Assembly (NCBI RefSeq): GCF_023715465.1
Contig: NZ_JAMBOE010000003.1
Coordinates: 186,001 to 250,000, forward strand
Reading direction: 5' to 3'
DNA: 64,000 nt
Origin: Paenibacillus macerans
Lineage (GTDB): Bacteria > Bacillota > Bacilli > Paenibacillales > Paenibacillaceae
The first letter of the stretch is position 1; each line of letters opens with the position of its first letter. The notes under the pieces are model-generated. The model made no database searches, was not told the DNA's origin, and saw only the letters and a program-made list of their open reading frames with translations. Both the position numbers and the translations under genes were made by a program. Of this stretch, positions 17,286 through 26,089 are shown one piece after another.

Positions 17286-18286
17286 CTCAACTTTCGCAGG
17301 GCCAAGATCAGCTTGAGTCCTTGTAGCCGAAGGTTTTCCAAGAATTAAGATAGGCGGCTTGCAAAATAGACCGGTGGTTGGCCGGCAGATCAACACTCGC
17401 TTTGCGGACGCTTTGCACGATTATCCCGTTTGATCAGGTAGCAGAGAAACGGACAGCCCGGAAGAAGAAAATATTTTGTGTAGGAAGTACAGATAGATTC
17501 GAGATAATGAGACGGTCTTAGGAGAAGAAAGCAGGTTTAAGAGAAGTGAAACAGGCCGAACAGGTGATCAAGATAGGAAATCAAGTACAGGACGCGAGGA
17601 ACACGAAAAGACCGTAATTTTGCTGCAGCCTGAGTCCTTCCGTTTTGCAGCAACGCCCGCACTGTTCATGCTAACCCACATACATCAAGTTGATCTGCAT
17701 CAAACTAACACCCCACCGTCAAAGGCGACGTTTGATGCTTACACTTTCCGCACTCGAACAAGGGGATATGCCGTGAGGACAGACGGCTGCACCGGGTGTG
17801 AGCGCAGCGCGGACAGACGAAGCCGCTTGGCCACTTCATCGCGATCAGAGCCTCCATGCAGTCCTGCTCGCTGTTATAACGGCTGCTGAATCGTTGAAGT
17901 TCCGTTCCCGCATTGACTTCCATGTCCGCTCGCCCCCGAATTAAAAATTCGCGTACATACGTTCGCTTTTCCTTATTATACCAAACGTACGTTCTCTTAT
18001 CAAGCCCGAAATCTCACCTTAACCGCCTCATTTTTCCTCATCTCTTTTTATTCACTCTTTTTTCTTGAACCCTTACTCTTACCCTAGCCCCTCCCCCCCC
18101 CGCCCACTGCTCCCTGAACGAAAGGGATAATCGTGTAAAGGCAGCAGGCAGAGATGCCAAAGCAGGTACACCAAGGCAGAGACACCAAGACACGCACCCT
18201 TTAGACGCGTCAACTCCGGTTATGGATTGCTGCTTAACCCAGCTACATCAAGGCTTTTCTGCCGATTACTTGCTGCGAAAGTTGAG
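17286..18286 (-). mobile_element. Element copy 2: non-autonomous derivative with intact outer terminal repeats
   Basis: CTCAACTTTCGCAG (17286-17299) and its exact complement CTGCGAAAGTTGAG (18273-18286) bound a 1001-base element. Both ends lie in AT-rich flanks that share ATATA, one base out on each side, a possible target duplication. Subterminal inverted repeats CTTTGCACGATTATCCC (17411-17427) and its one-mismatch complement (18124-18140) remain. The transposase is cut to its first 72 codons by an internal deletion. The rest is non-coding. It sits between the metalloprotease-like gene and the alpha-galactosidase. Confidence 0.85.
17705..17923 (-). pseudogene. Truncated IS1595-like transposase (zinc ribbon only)
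   Basis: The frame begins MEVNAGTELQRF and keeps the zinc ribbon CPRC..CGKC, closely matching the full-length copy at 10920. It then runs into the deletion point and stops after SPLTVGC. The promoter (TTGATA, 17 bases, TATAAT) upstream is intact. It is not expected to be active, although a short zinc-ribbon peptide could still be made. Confidence 0.85.
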
Positions 18287-18296
18287 AATATAAATA

Positions 18297-18333
18297 AAAC
18301 AAGGCTGCCCCCATCAGAACAGCCCTGTTTTGT
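18297..18333 (-). terminator. Terminator after alpha-galactosidase gene
   Basis: AAAACAAGGCTG and CAGCCCTGTTTT form a 12-base stem with one mismatch, T- and A-rich on both sides, so it can act in both directions. It is immediately downstream of the GH36 stop codon. Confidence 0.7.
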
Positions 18334-18345
18334 TACCTTGGCGGT

Positions 18346-20568
18346 TTATTGAGCCTCCAGAATAAACAGTCTGGACAGAAAATCGCCCCGCGGAACTTTG
18401 GACAGATAGTCCCCGGAAGTGCTGTCATTTAACAGGATGCCGATTTCCATTAATTCGTCTCCATAATAGTCCCGTTCGTTAACACCTGCGATACGATACT
18501 TTTTATCCCCATCCAGCCCGGCCAGCTTCAACCGCTTATACCCGACATTGACTTCGGTCAGCGTACGATAATACCCCACAATCGCGCGATTCCGATCCTT
18601 AGAAATGACCATCCACGTGGTTACGTTTCCTGCAAACGGACTAGCCAGCCGATAAAAGATGCCCTGATGGATGAACTCCCGGTTTTTTTTCATAAATTCG
18701 ACTTGCTCCCGGACCATTGCCTTCTCCTCGTCAGATAGCAGGTTCAGATCCAGTTCATAGCCGAAGGTTCCAAAATAAGCCACGTCCCCTCTGGTGGCCA
18801 GCGGAGTGCTGCGATGGGTCTGATGGTTGGGAACCGCCGAAACATGAGCCCCCATACTGCTGACGGGATACACCATAGAGGTGCCGTATTGGATTTTTAG
18901 CCGCTCGATCGCGTCTGTATCATCTGATATCCAGCCTTGCGGACAAAAATACAACATGCCCGGGTCAAACCTGCCCCCTCCACTGGCACAGGATTCAGAC
19001 AGGACTTCCGGAAATTTTCCGGTCAACCGTTCCAATAGTTTATACAAGCCCAAAATATACCGATGATACACCTGCCCTTGAAAATCGCTGCTTCTGCCTG
19101 CAGAGAACACCTCCGACATCGAGCGGTTCATATCCCATTTCACGTAGGAAATAGCCGACTCGGACAGAATTTGACTTAAGGCAGCATCCAAATAGTCAAT
19201 GACTTCGTCTTTCGTCAAGTCCAATACGTATTGATTGCGGCCCGGGCTCATGGAGCGGTAAGGCACGGACATTACCCAATCGCGGTGGTCCCGGTAAAGC
19301 TCGCTCTCTTTGCTGATCATCTCCGGCTCAAACCAAAGCCCGAATTTCAGGCCCAGCTCCGTTATTTTGCGGGCAAGGCCGGTAATGCCGTCAGGCAATT
19401 TTTCCTTGTTGGGGAACCAGTCCCCGAGTGAGGTCGTATCCGTATTCCGCTGGCCAAACCATCCGTCATCCAGCACAAACAACTCCATTCCCAACTCGGC
19501 GGCCGAACGGGCAATCCCCAAAATTTTTTCTTCATTAAAATCCATGTAAGTGGCTTCCCAGTTGTTGATTAAAATCGGACGCGCCCTGTCCCGCCAAAAT
19601 CCCCTTGCTAATCGTGTCCGGTAAAGTTCATGAAAAGTCTGGCTAATATGGTTCAAGCCTTGATCCGCATACACCATGACGACCTCGGGCGTCTGGAAGC
19701 TTTCCCCCGGCAGCATGCTCCAATTAAAGCCGTGCGGATGGATTCCCAGCATCACCCGCGTTACATCATAGCTGTCCACCTCCACCTGCGCCAAAAAGTT
19801 GCCGCTATAGACCAGGCTAAATCCGAGCGCCTCCCCGGAAAATTCCGTTGTTACTTGCCTTTTCAAGCCGATGAAAGGGTTATAATGATGACTGCTGTGT
19901 CCACGCAAACTGTAGATGCTCTGGACGCCCCGATGCAAGGCATGCGTCTGAACATGCCGCTCCCTGCCCCAAGCTCCGGTCAATACGATCATTTCGTAGT
20001 CTTTGTCCGGGAGATCGAGATTCAAGCTCATTGCGGATTCCAGCCGGATTTTTTGCGTTCCCAAGTTGCTTATTTTGATGCTTCGGGCCAATACCGGCAA
20101 GCTGTTATATAAGGTATACTGCAATTCCACCTCGCAACCTAGCCATTGATCCAGCAAAAACACACGAAGGGTCTGTGCCTCTCCATCCGACTCCACATAA
20201 GTCGCCGGCAATCCTTCGAGCGCAGGTTTGCCGGGAACAATCTCATGCTTCACGTACTCAAAACAAGTGGTGCGGCTGTCGTCTTCCTGAACCATATTAA
20301 GACCACAGTGTCTTAAATCCCCGGACCCGTATACGGACAACTCCTGTTTGACCTGTTCCAGCGAAAACTTGTAATTCCCCTCGAACACACAGGGAGACAT
20401 ATCGCGGAAGCCCAGTTCCAGCAGATGTGAAAAGTCCTCACGGTCGCGGATTTTTTTGCCGTAATACAAATGTCCCGGCTGATGATTGGGCATGATGCCA
20501 AAAATATAACTGATTTCATCATTATATAAATGAAATTGCCGGGACTTTTCATGATAGACGATGGGCAT
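18346..20568 (-). CDS. GH36 alpha-galactosidase
   Basis: This 740-residue enzyme hydrolyses terminal alpha-1,6-galactose from raffinose-type or galactomannan oligosaccharides. The N-terminal beta-supersandwich spans about 1-320 and the catalytic barrel about 330-640, with NNWEATYMDFNEEKIL and FVLDDGWFGQRNTDTTSLGDW. The nucleophile is Asp479 in YVKWDMNRS, and the acid/base is Asp549 in WISDDTDAI. There is no signal peptide, so it is cytoplasmic. The start is ATG at 20568, overlapping the transporter stop codon as TAATG, with AAAAGGA upstream. A longer in-frame extension exists but would lie entirely inside the transporter gene and lacks GH36 similarity. Coupled translation ties this enzyme to the transporter. 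Confidence 0.95.
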   Translation of the reverse strand: MPIVYHEKSRQFHLYNDEISYIFGIMPNHQPGHLYYGKKIRDREDFSHLLELGFRDMSPCVFEGNYKFSLEQVKQELSVYGSGDLRHCGLNMVQEDDSRTTCFEYVKHEIVPGKPALEGLPATYVESDGEAQTLRVFLLDQWLGCEVELQYTLYNSLPVLARSIKISNLGTQKIRLESAMSLNLDLPDKDYEMIVLTGAWGRERHVQTHALHRGVQSIYSLRGHSSHHYNPFIGLKRQVTTEFSGEALGFSLVYSGNFLAQVEVDSYDVTRVMLGIHPHGFNWSMLPGESFQTPEVVMVYADQGLNHISQTFHELYRTRLARGFWRDRARPILINNWEATYMDFNEEKILGIARSAAELGMELFVLDDGWFGQRNTDTTSLGDWFPNKEKLPDGITGLARKITELGLKFGLWFEPEMISKESELYRDHRDWVMSVPYRSMSPGRNQYVLDLTKDEVIDYLDAALSQILSESAISYVKWDMNRSMSEVFSAGRSSDFQGQVYHRYILGLYKLLERLTGKFPEVLSESCASGGGRFDPGMLYFCPQGWISDDTDAIERLKIQYGTSMVYPVSSMGAHVSAVPNHQTHRSTPLATRGDVAYFGTFGYELDLNLLSDEEKAMVREQVEFMKKNREFIHQGIFYRLASPFAGNVTTWMVISKDRNRAIVGYYRTLTEVNVGYKRLKLAGLDGDKKYRIAGVNERDYYGDELMEIGILLNDSTSGDYLSKVPRGDFLSRLFILEAQ

Positions 20569-22082
20569 TAGACCATATCCTTTTCGACATTTTTGGAGAA
20601 CGCAAAGATGAACAAAGCCGTCACCACCAGCAGCGCGGTCATGATCGGGAATAAATTCACTTGCTGATCCGCCGTTTGATAAAAGTTGAACAAAACTAAG
20701 GCGATGCCGTTCCCAATCGTACCCGCTTGTCCCCAAGCGGTCTGCATCTGGGTATGATAGGCGTCCGGCGACAATTTAACCACAAACGATAAACCGATCG
20801 GCCCGACCAAATTGTCCGAAAAGGTCAGGAACAGGTAGTAAAACACCATCCACAGCAAGCTGTACGGCGCCTGGTCCTTAAACAGAACAATCGGGATGGT
20901 TAATAAGCCGTAGCCAAGCGCCGTAAAAAGAATGCCCAGGCCGTATTTATACGTCGTCCGAATATGGGTTGCGCGCGTTTTGGTCCAAAGCCATACAAAA
21001 ACCGGGGCCAGCACCAACCCTAACACGGTGTAAATGGTCCCTACCGATCCGGGAGCGACCTCAATGCCGAAAATATGGCGGTCGATTTTCTGGTCGATGA
21101 AAATAGCCACCATCGAGGTCAACATGACTCCGCACAACGCCATCACGATTTGCGCCGCAAACAATTTGAGGAAAGGTTTCATTCTTCTTCGATCTACAGC
21201 GGTTAAGTCTTTTTTACTCAGCAAATTGGCCAGGAAGACGATCGGTATAATAAAGGTCGCTGAAGTAATAATATTCAGCACGCCCTGGAAGGAAATCACT
21301 TTGGTCAGCACCAAAGCGACAATAATGCCGATAACCGCAATCAGAACCAGCACAAACCGGACAAACATTTTTCCGAACCTTCCTGGCTCCAGCGGCTTGA
21401 TTGGCTTTTCACCCAGGGGGCCAAAAAACTTGTGTTGGGTGAAAAAGATCACGGCGCCATAGAGAAACGCGGCCACGGCAGCGATCAGAAAGCCAACGTG
21501 GTAGTTTTTCATGCCAATTTGAGCGACCAATACCGGAGCGATCAGACCGGCAATGTTGTTGCCGATGGTATGAATCGTAAAGGCGGCGTCGCGTCTGCCA
21601 TTATCGTTTTTACGGTACAATTGACCGGTCAGCGAGGCATTGCTCGCCCCCATAATGGGAAGTGACATCAAAAACAAGCCGATGATGGCAAAAACCCTGC
21701 CTTGGGTAAGGGTGAAGGCCGGAATGGCCAGGAGCCCGAAAGCCGTCCCTTTGACGATGTTCCCGATGATCAAGGCTTTGCGCATGCCCAGCACCCGGTC
21801 CGCCAGCCAGCTTCCCAATATAACGAAGATGGAATTACACGCGCCCATCGCCGTAACCATAGACGCGGCCTGACCTTGCGTAAATCCTAGGCCATGCGTA
21901 TACGGAGAATAGAGATAGTAAATTAAAATCGCATACAGCGCTCCCCAGGCGAAAGAATTAAAAAAATTGCCCGCCGCCAGAGCTCCCACTCCCCTTGGAT
22001 GCCCAAAAAACTTTCTGTCGTCAAGCACTTCCTCCAGCCTCGTTTTGTTGGAATCAGGCCCCTGCCGCAACTCGTCGCTCAT
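20568..22082 (-). CDS. POT/MFS-like transporter co-expressed with alpha-galactosidase
   Basis: This 504-residue membrane protein has about 12-14 predicted helices. The opening FFGHPRGVGALAAGNFFNSFAWGALYAILIYYL aligns with the start of proton-dependent oligopeptide transporters (FFGHPRGL..EMWERFSYYGMRAIL), but the E-x-x-E-R-F-x-Y-Y proton-coupling motif of that family is replaced by GNFFNSFAWG. The next loop keeps the MFS signature GSWLADRVLGMRKALIIG. Because its stop codon overlaps the GH36 start, import of a galactoside rather than a peptide is inferred. A near-perfect cre site lies 27 bases upstream of the start. Family membership is fairly sure and the substrate is unproven. Confidence 0.82.
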   Translation of the reverse strand: MSDELRQGPDSNKTRLEEVLDDRKFFGHPRGVGALAAGNFFNSFAWGALYAILIYYLYSPYTHGLGFTQGQAASMVTAMGACNSIFVILGSWLADRVLGMRKALIIGNIVKGTAFGLLAIPAFTLTQGRVFAIIGLFLMSLPIMGASNASLTGQLYRKNDNGRRDAAFTIHTIGNNIAGLIAPVLVAQIGMKNYHVGFLIAAVAAFLYGAVIFFTQHKFFGPLGEKPIKPLEPGRFGKMFVRFVLVLIAVIGIIVALVLTKVISFQGVLNIITSATFIIPIVFLANLLSKKDLTAVDRRRMKPFLKLFAAQIVMALCGVMLTSMVAIFIDQKIDRHIFGIEVAPGSVGTIYTVLGLVLAPVFVWLWTKTRATHIRTTYKYGLGILFTALGYGLLTIPIVLFKDQAPYSLLWMVFYYLFLTFSDNLVGPIGLSFVVKLSPDAYHTQMQTAWGQAGTIGNGIALVLFNFYQTADQQVNLFPIMTALLVVTALFIFAFSKNVEKDMV

Positions 22083-22108
22083 CGTAGTTCCTTCTTTCGT
22101 GAGTAGTA

Positions 22109-22122
22109 TGTTACCGTTTTCA
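22109..22122 (-). promoter_or_regulatory. Consensus cre site upstream of transporter/GH36 operon
   Basis: The minus strand reads TGAAAACGGTAACA, which fits TGNAANCGNWNNCA at every fixed position. It is 27-40 bases before the transporter start codon, where CcpA binding would block initiation. This is the best cre match in the window. Confidence 0.75.
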
Positions 22123-22311
22123 CTTAAAAATATAGCAGATTCCCTATTTCAAAACGGTAGCGTAAAGTTGGGATAGGTGGACATTTGTTACCTGGGAAGC
22201 GAAAAGGGAGTTTGGGGGATTGGGGGCGTCGCAATAGTGATAAAAAAGACCCGCCGCTGGCGAGGTCCTTGTCAGAATTTCTACATAGTTTAAAGTACTA
22301 AACGGATCAGG

Positions 22312-22495
22312 GCGATACGAAATCCTGCGAAACGCCGTGGGGAAAGTCCAGGCGGGTTTCACCAGAATGCCCTGAAAAGTGGTGGTCAAAGGCAAAAGTG
22401 CATGCGAGTTTCGTCGAAATCCCCCGAAAATGGCTCACCAAATGCAAAACCGGCTTTTGCATTTCAATCGCCCAAAAGCGGAATTTCAAGAGAAA
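22312..22495. repeat. Imperfect ~52-base direct repeats in intergenic DNA
   Basis: Three to four units begin with TTTC and contain a CCCGAAAA-like core followed by ACCAAA.GCAAAA (units at about 22357, 22409 and 22462, with a diverged one before). Similarity is only moderate. The rest of 22123-22500 shows no convincing gene. A short open frame at 22144-22395 has no ribosome site or family likeness. Confidence 0.45.
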
Positions 22496-22809
22496 TCAAA
22501 TGTACTTTCGCAGAGCAAAAATCAGCTTGAGACCTTGAACTGAAGATTTTCAAAGAAACGCGGAAGGGCGTTGAAAGCTTGTGGACAGAGAAGTGGGGGG
22601 GGGCGGCAGATCAACACCCGCTTCCGGACGCTTTGCACGATTATCCCCTTTAATCAGGTAGCAGAGAAACAGACAAGCTCAGGAGAAGAAAGTATTTGGT
22701 GGAGAAGCAGATAGTTTCGAGATAATATAGACGGGCTTAGGAAAAAGAATCAGGTTTAGGGGAGGTGAAACAGACCGGACAAGAGATCAAGACAGGAGAT
22801 CAAGGACAC

Positions 22810-22901
22810 CACTTCATCGCGATCAGCGTCTCCATGCAGGCCTGCTCGCTGTTATAACGGCTGCTGAATGGTTCAAGTTCCGTTCCCGCATTGACCTCCA
22901 T
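22810..22901 (-). pseudogene. 5' fragment of IS1595-like transposase
   Basis: Starting at ATG 22901 the frame encodes MEVNAGTELEPFSSRYNSEQ and a few more residues matching the intact transposase, then is interrupted by the internal deletion before the zinc ribbon. No function is expected. Confidence 0.8.
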
Positions 22902-23205
22902 ATTCGCTCGCCCCCGAATCAAAAATTTGCGTACGTATGTTCGATTTATTCTATTATACCAAACGTGCGTTCCCTTATCAAGCCGAAAATCTCATCTGAA
23001 CCGCCTCATTTTTCCTCATCTCTTTTCTCCTCTCTTTTTTTTGAACTCTTGCCCCTTGCCCCCCCTTGCTCTCTGAACGAAAGGGATAATCGTGCAAAGG
23101 CAAGCAGCAGGCAGGAACACCAAGACACCAAGGCACCAAGACACGAACCCTTTAGACAGCCCCTCACCAGGCGTCGATTTGTGACACTGCTCGAGGGCGG
23201 CTACT

Positions 23206-23367
23206 GTGCAAAAGGTAGATGCGCTGACCTCGGCCAATCGTGACGCCCTCTTCATCGTTGACGCTTCCATGTTTGAGCGGAATCGCAACAAAGCGGTCGA
23301 GTTGCTTGCCCGATTTAGAGATCATGCCACCGGCACGTTTTACAAGGGATCTCCTATGCATTTTTGA
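23206..23367 (+). pseudogene. IS4-like transposase fragment
   Basis: The frame from 23206 encodes VQKVDALTSANRDALFIVDA, SMFERNRNKAVELLARFRDH and ATGTFYKG. The second phrase matches the IS4-family catalytic neighbourhood (DDS..RxRSKKVELLAR..DH). Only about 50 residues remain, without a start codon. It runs opposite to the IS1595-like gene, so two unrelated insertion sequences have been merged in these elements. Confidence 0.6.
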
Positions 23368-23526
23368 TCAACGGAGTAGCCCAAAAAGCCGAGAAGACAC
23401 TGTCCGCCTCTGATTCAGTGTCAACTCCGGCAATGGATTGCTGCTTTACCCAGCTAAATCAAGGCTTGTCTGCCGATTTTTTGCTGTGAAAGTTGAGTTA
23501 TAAATTCCAGGCCCAGCATTAACCCT

Positions 23527-26064
23527 TTAACTTTTGGGAGTAGGTAGCGGCGGAAAAATCCGTCCGGCTTGTGCATTAGCGTTATTGCCGAATAACAAGA
23601 GAGCGGAAGATAGGTTCTGCTCCAGATATTCCGCAGCTTTAGGGCCAAGGGTACCAGCCAGGATATGTTTCTTCTCCGGCGTCCACTCCACTCTGGCCGC
23701 GGTTTCCCGGGCGTACAGCAGATCGTTTAGCGGACGCGCGTCAAAGGTGATCTGGCCGCAGGTATTTCCGTCTTTTCCTTGGACCAGGGCTTTCAACACA
23801 CGCAGTTCATCCCCAAGCGAATTCGGCAGCGGAAGCAAGCCGGTAGCCCCGGCGGACTCGCCCGTGGAACCGTTGACGAGCTGAAACCGGAGGTTCCACG
23901 GCGCGCCATCCGCCGGTGCCCTCCACATATCGAAATAGATGGACTGGTCGAATGTATGGCAAAAAACATCGCCACTCGTAAAGACCGGCAGCGCGTTTTC
24001 GAAACTTGCCCCGGACCCGGACCCCGCCCCGCCACTGGACAGCGTACACCGGAGCTCAAGCGGAACGCCCTGCGGCAGCCGGAAAGCGCCGTCCATTTCA
24101 AGCGCGTACACGGTTACCGCCAGCATCGTGGCCAACGCCTCGTCCAGCTTCGTCATATTCCGCCACCCCAGATCGATGGCCGCGATAAACGGCATGCCGA
24201 ACTGCGCCGCCAAAAGATCATACAAGGTCCCCATCCTGCCGTTGTATATGGAATCCGGCCCGTCTCCCTCCGTAAAATGATCCAGCGCAGCCGTGACCTT
24301 CGCCCCTAGTGTATCTATGACCCTTGCTTCCAGCGCGTTTAGCTCCCGAGCGCTTGAAGCCGCATCCGCGGAGGCCGCTGCAAGGGGATTGTCAAGAACT
24401 CCATTGCCCGTTTCCCCGCTCGCTTCGCACTGCCATTCGCGCAATACCGCAGGCAGCAGCCCTTGCGATACCGCCGTTAGCGCTACGTGCAGCACATCGG
24501 CGAAATCCCGGTCAGGGACCGGCTCCATCGCTTTCAGCACCGCCTCGGCAGAACCTTGCAGCATGGCAAGTATGGCATGCGAGCCTTCCGGTGAACTGTT
24601 GAACCGGGGAATTTCGGAGCTGACCAAAACCATCAGGTTGGCATCTCCCACAAAATATTCCGACCGTCCGGAAGGGCTGAAATCGACAATCAGGTCATAT
24701 AACACTTCGGACTCATCCTCATCCGTGCTGCCTGTGATCGGCGGTACAGGTATCTGATCCGTACTGCCAGTGATCGGCGGAACGGGCATCCCGGAAATAC
24801 CGCCATCTTTGGCATACCTGCACAGTTCTCCCTCTGCTTCCTGCAGCGAAGCAACGCCGAATGACGACAACGTGGGCACCGTGTTGATCAAGGCCAGCGG
24901 ATCGGCGCACAGATATGTTGGCTGGGTGCTGTCCCGCAGGGACCGATAGTTCACGAACGGATGCGTGGCCGCAAACCGGAAGCTGCAATTTTCGAATCGA
25001 TACAGCGGCCGGCAGGCTCTAAGCGGCGTTGAAACCAGCAAAACGGGTTTCGGCCCGTCCGGCGTCATCACGGTTTGGCCCAACTTTACCTCCTCAATTG
25101 GCCGCCTGGACCCATCGGCCATCAGAACCAGCGTTCCCCGTTCAAAACAGCTGCTGCTGGGCGTCTGTCTATAGGTATTGCCGGGTTGGGAGTTGGCGGT
25201 GAATTCGAACGAGTTGCTCTCTTTCATACAAGACGGAACCCCGCCGTAAACATAACATTCCTCCTGCAGAATGCCCGCTGTCGCCTCTCCGCGGATGTCG
25301 CCCCAGCCCATGTCCCCGCTCATCCAGCGGCGGTAGGTTCGCCATGCGCCCGAGCGAACTTCATCCGGAACGGGCAGCTGCCGCGACACGAGATATTGTA
25401 TCGTTTCGTCGATCACCGGATCGAGCGCCCCCAAAGCGGCCAGCTTCACCCAATGATGGTACAGCTCCCAGTCCCGGTTCGCCCAGTTGCCGCTTTCGTA
25501 CTGCACGATTTTGGCCTGAATCCAAGCCGGATTCCGCAGCGCGTTAACGTATATCGTCACGGCTTCGGGATACCGGCTAACCGGAATCGCCGCCAGCTCG
25601 TTCCGCACGCCGATCTGATAGAGCATGTACGTGTACCATGACGTGGCCGAGCCGTAAATCCGGTTCATGGACGCGGCGATGGTTTGGCGAATCCGCTCAA
25701 TCCGCAGTTGGGGACGAAGATCCGAAGTGATGTTCCACATCGCTTCACAGAGCACCGCCACGCTAAGGCCCGACCAGAAATCGTCCCGTAGCCCAGTTAC
25801 GTTGGTCACGGAGCTTTGATAATCCATTGGTGAATAACGCGGAAAAAAAATATCGATAAACTTCTTTCCCTGCACCCCGATATACGGCGTCGTTGCCCGA
25901 CCCGGCGTCGCCCCTTTCATGCGGTTTACCAGAACGCGCCGGGCCATCGCACCGGTTTCGTTCGTCCCCGGATTAGGCAAGGCGGCAAACAGCCGCTCTA
26001 CGACCTGGTCCAAATCGGTGCCCCCAAATAAACGGGGTTGAGTCGTTGCGGAAGAACTAGACAT
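23527..26064 (-). CDS. Large protein with internal Hint (hedgehog/intein-type) domain, otherwise unknown
   Basis: The product is about 845 residues. The ATG at 26064 is chosen over 26070 because AAAAGGAGA sits six bases before it. Residue numbers count from 26070. Residues 1-300 are mostly helical with many Trp/Tyr and no recognised family. At 308-486 lies a Hint fold: C308-FERGTLVLMADGSRRPIEEV with the conserved Cys, block-B-like A-T-H370-PF, and the closing strands LYDLIVDF and EYFVGDANLMVLVSSE. The usual final Asn of splicing inteins is absent, so cleavage or ester chemistry rather than splicing would be expected. The Hint insert holds a duplicated PVPPITGSTD. Residues 487-845 are unassigned. 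No signal peptide is seen. It follows the 1325-residue gene by about 25 bases and is surely co-transcribed. Confidence 0.8.
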   Translation of the reverse strand: MSSSSATTQPRLFGGTDLDQVVERLFAALPNPGTNETGAMARRVLVNRMKGATPGRATTPYIGVQGKKFIDIFFPRYSPMDYQSSVTNVTGLRDDFWSGLSVAVLCEAMWNITSDLRPQLRIERIRQTIAASMNRIYGSATSWYTYMLYQIGVRNELAAIPVSRYPEAVTIYVNALRNPAWIQAKIVQYESGNWANRDWELYHHWVKLAALGALDPVIDETIQYLVSRQLPVPDEVRSGAWRTYRRWMSGDMGWGDIRGEATAGILQEECYVYGGVPSCMKESNSFEFTANSQPGNTYRQTPSSSCFERGTLVLMADGSRRPIEEVKLGQTVMTPDGPKPVLLVSTPLRACRPLYRFENCSFRFAATHPFVNYRSLRDSTQPTYLCADPLALINTVPTLSSFGVASLQEAEGELCRYAKDGGISGMPVPPITGSTDQIPVPPITGSTDEDESEVLYDLIVDFSPSGRSEYFVGDANLMVLVSSEIPRFNSSPEGSHAILAMLQGSAEAVLKAMEPVPDRDFADVLHVALTAVSQGLLPAVLREWQCEASGETGNGVLDNPLAAASADAASSARELNALEARVIDTLGAKVTAALDHFTEGDGPDSIYNGRMGTLYDLLAAQFGMPFIAAIDLGWRNMTKLDEALATMLAVTVYALEMDGAFRLPQGVPLELRCTLSSGGAGSGSGASFENALPVFTSGDVFCHTFDQSIYFDMWRAPADGAPWNLRFQLVNGSTGESAGATGLLPLPNSLGDELRVLKALVQGKDGNTCGQITFDARPLNDLLYARETAARVEWTPEKKHILAGTLGPKAAEYLEQNLSSALLLFGNNANAQAGRIFPPLPTPKS

Positions 26065-26089
26065 ATTCATTCTCCTTTTTCCGGATAAG

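Larger units (their letters stand above)
22500..23497 (-). mobile_element. Element copy 3: deletion derivative with IS4-like remnant
   Basis: The left end keeps ACTTTCGCAG (22504-22513) and the right end CTGTGAAAGTTGAG (23484-23497), decayed versions of the outer terminal repeat. Subterminal inverted repeats CTTTGCACGATTATCCC (22631-22647) and its exact complement (23083-23099) are intact. An internal deletion removes all but about 30 codons of the transposase. The transposase promoter (TTGATA, 17 bases, TATAAT) remains. Between the right subterminal repeat and the right end sits the IS4-like fragment. The copy ends 30 bases from the stop codon of the Hint-domain gene. Confidence 0.82.

Noticed and set aside
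20569..20736. 56-residue N-terminal extension of the alpha-galactosidase
   Set aside because: It lies wholly inside the transporter coding region and lacks a ribosome site, while the ATG at 20568 overlaps the stop codon in the usual coupled fashion.
22144..22395. 83-residue frame upstream of the transporter operon
   Set aside because: It has no ribosome site and no recognisable motif, and it crosses the repeat units, so it is probably non-coding.
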